Origin: Oscillospiraceae bacterium
Lineage (GTDB): Bacteria; Bacillota; Clostridia; Oscillospirales; Oscillospiraceae
Length of the DNA: 5,415 bases
Direction: 5' to 3'
Assembly: GCA_031272845.1 (NCBI GenBank)
Contig: JAISTA010000111.1
Location: 1-5,415 of the forward strand
Shown: positions 4,803 to 5,415 of the stretch, one piece after another
Layout: each line of letters begins with the position of its first letter
Position numbering within the stretch: the first letter of the stretch is position 1
Made by a program: the position numbers and the translations under genes
The notes under the pieces: model-generated
The model's database searches: none
Seen by the model: only the letters and a program-made list of their open reading frames with translations
What the model was told of the DNA's origin: nothing

Positions 4803-4829
4803 TTTTGGTTATAGGTATTTTTAAGCACA

Positions 4830-4849
4830 AATGCCGCGGTATCGGCATT
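4830..4849 (-). other. Hairpin in the queT leader or promoter region
   Basis: AATGCCG and CGGCATT form a 7-bp stem with a 6-nt loop, about 28 nt upstream of the riboswitch. On the minus strand it is followed by TTGTGCTTAAAAA, too broken for a clear terminator. A TATAAC at 4808-4813 just downstream could be a -10, but no good -35 is found 17 bp away, so the promoter is unassigned. Confidence 0.35.
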
Positions 4850-5080
4850 CAGCACGTATATTGTTCGGTTTCGGTGATTTTAAGACAACAAAGCCATAGT
4901 TTCGGGAACGAGCCGCTGAAGGCAGCATCCCCTACAAAACACAACCGCCCGAACTCCCGCCACAATCACCGCACCCGCGTGTCCCAACGCGCAAAGCGCG
5001 GAGACAGACGGACGTACCCAGCCGCACCAATGCCGTACGGCAACACCGTTTTACGCAAATTCCAGCGGTAAACAAAAGGT

Positions 5081-5111
5081 AGGGACGTCGAGGACGCCGT
5101 CCCCTACGGAA
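5081..5111 (+). repeat. Conserved hairpin block 1, copy B
   Basis: Identical over 31 nt to 3114-3144. Here the flanks extend pairing: GTAGGGACG (5079-5088 region) against CGTCCCCTAC with one bulged base, so this copy folds more stably than copy A. Confidence 0.7.
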
Positions 5112-5324
5112 ACGTTGCGGTAACGGGGGAAGCAACCACAACGCAAGCGCGCACCCTCTACCACAACAACACCTGCCGCGCCGGGAGACGCACCAATCTC
5201 CAGCACAACGTGCGGCAGCGATCGTAGCAGTACCGTCCTTCCGGTTGGCACCCCACCGCAGTCCGCCACAACATGCAGCCTAACCTAAGTCTTTAGCCCC
5301 GGTCAGGCTTCGCCCCTGCGTGCG

Positions 5325-5355
5325 GCGGTGCGGAAGCGTTCGGACGCTGCACCGC
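5325..5355 (+). repeat. Conserved hairpin block 2, copy B
   Basis: Identical to 3359-3389: a 7-bp outer stem, a GGA bulge, a 5-bp inner stem and a TCGG loop. It lies within the 84-nt block that is nearly unchanged between copies. Confidence 0.8.
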
Positions 5356-5415
5356 ACTTGTCATTGTGTGGGTACAATCCTACTTGCAGCACCTGCGCCT
5401 GTCCGGCATAAAAAA

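Larger units (their letters stand above)
4906..5415 (+). repeat. Long dispersed intergenic repeat, copy B (runs off the window)
   Basis: This second copy of the element at 2944 has the same orientation and the same order of conserved blocks. The best block, 5276-5359, differs from copy A by a single base (T for A at 5303). The last bases GTCCGGCATAAAAA match 3434-3447, so the window ends inside the element and its hairpin-rich tail should follow. Like copy A it lies beside a transcription unit rather than within one, here upstream of queT. No credible gene is contained. Confidence 0.85.

Noticed and set aside
4779..4815. Plus-strand TTGACA (4779-4784) with TATAGG (4810-4815)
   Set aside because: The spacer would be 25 bp, and the TTGACA is the complement of the riboswitch P1 stem, so it is explained by the aptamer.
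4772..5269. Open frames over the queT leader and repeat copy B
   Set aside because: The one at 4772 runs antisense through the riboswitch; those at 4932-5141 and 5051-5269 are repeat translations such as GDGVLDVP seen also in copy A, with no start context or conserved frame.
2944..5415. CRISPR array or tandem repeat
   Set aside because: The repeated blocks occur once per long unit and the units are about 2 kb apart; there is no regular short repeat-spacer pattern and no cas gene.

Overview
The window looks like chromosome from a spore-forming Clostridia bacterium of fairly high GC, plausibly Oscillospiraceae/Ruminococcaceae. Four points support this: a spoIIGA-sigE pair, a pro-sigma-K gene, a class I preQ1 riboswitch with a Firmicute-type Shine-Dalgarno, and long GC-rich intergenic repeats. 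The family assignment is inference.

Layout. Positions 1-116 hold the end of a dispersed repeat. Positions 117-1639 (minus) are the sporulation operon spoIIGA-sigE, overlapping by 4 nt. It reads from a promoter at 1664-1696 with perfect TTGACA and TATAAT boxes, an abnormally long 21-bp spacer and a consensus Spo0A box over the -35. This is the known architecture of spoIIG promoters. Between this promoter and sigK lies a possible small minus-strand unit: a 44-codon open frame without a usual start, followed by a strong terminator at 1797-1838. Positions 2144-2854 (plus) encode pro-sigma-K. The first and last mother-cell sigma factors of sporulation, together with the protease that activates sigma-E, therefore sit back to back.

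Positions 2855-3778 have no credible gene. They hold a roughly 700-bp dispersed repeat rich in inverted repeats, then the terminator of the next operon. Positions 3779-4754 (minus) are a queuosine-precursor salvage operon: queT (ECF transporter substrate-binding subunit) overlaps queF (preQ0 reductase) by 14 nt, and a preQ1-I riboswitch at 4762-4802 contains the queT Shine-Dalgarno. The proposed logic is import of preQ0, reduction to preQ1, and shut-off of translation by preQ1. From about 4906 to the window end a second copy of the dispersed repeat runs in the same orientation.

Most worth checking: the dispersed repeat family (two long copies plus one tail in 5.4 kb), the small unit between the sigma operons, the altered linker in sigma-K, and an inverted repeat that could mask the sigK ribosome binding site. 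I see no CRISPR array, tRNA, rRNA, transposase or phage gene. No wholly new system is evident.
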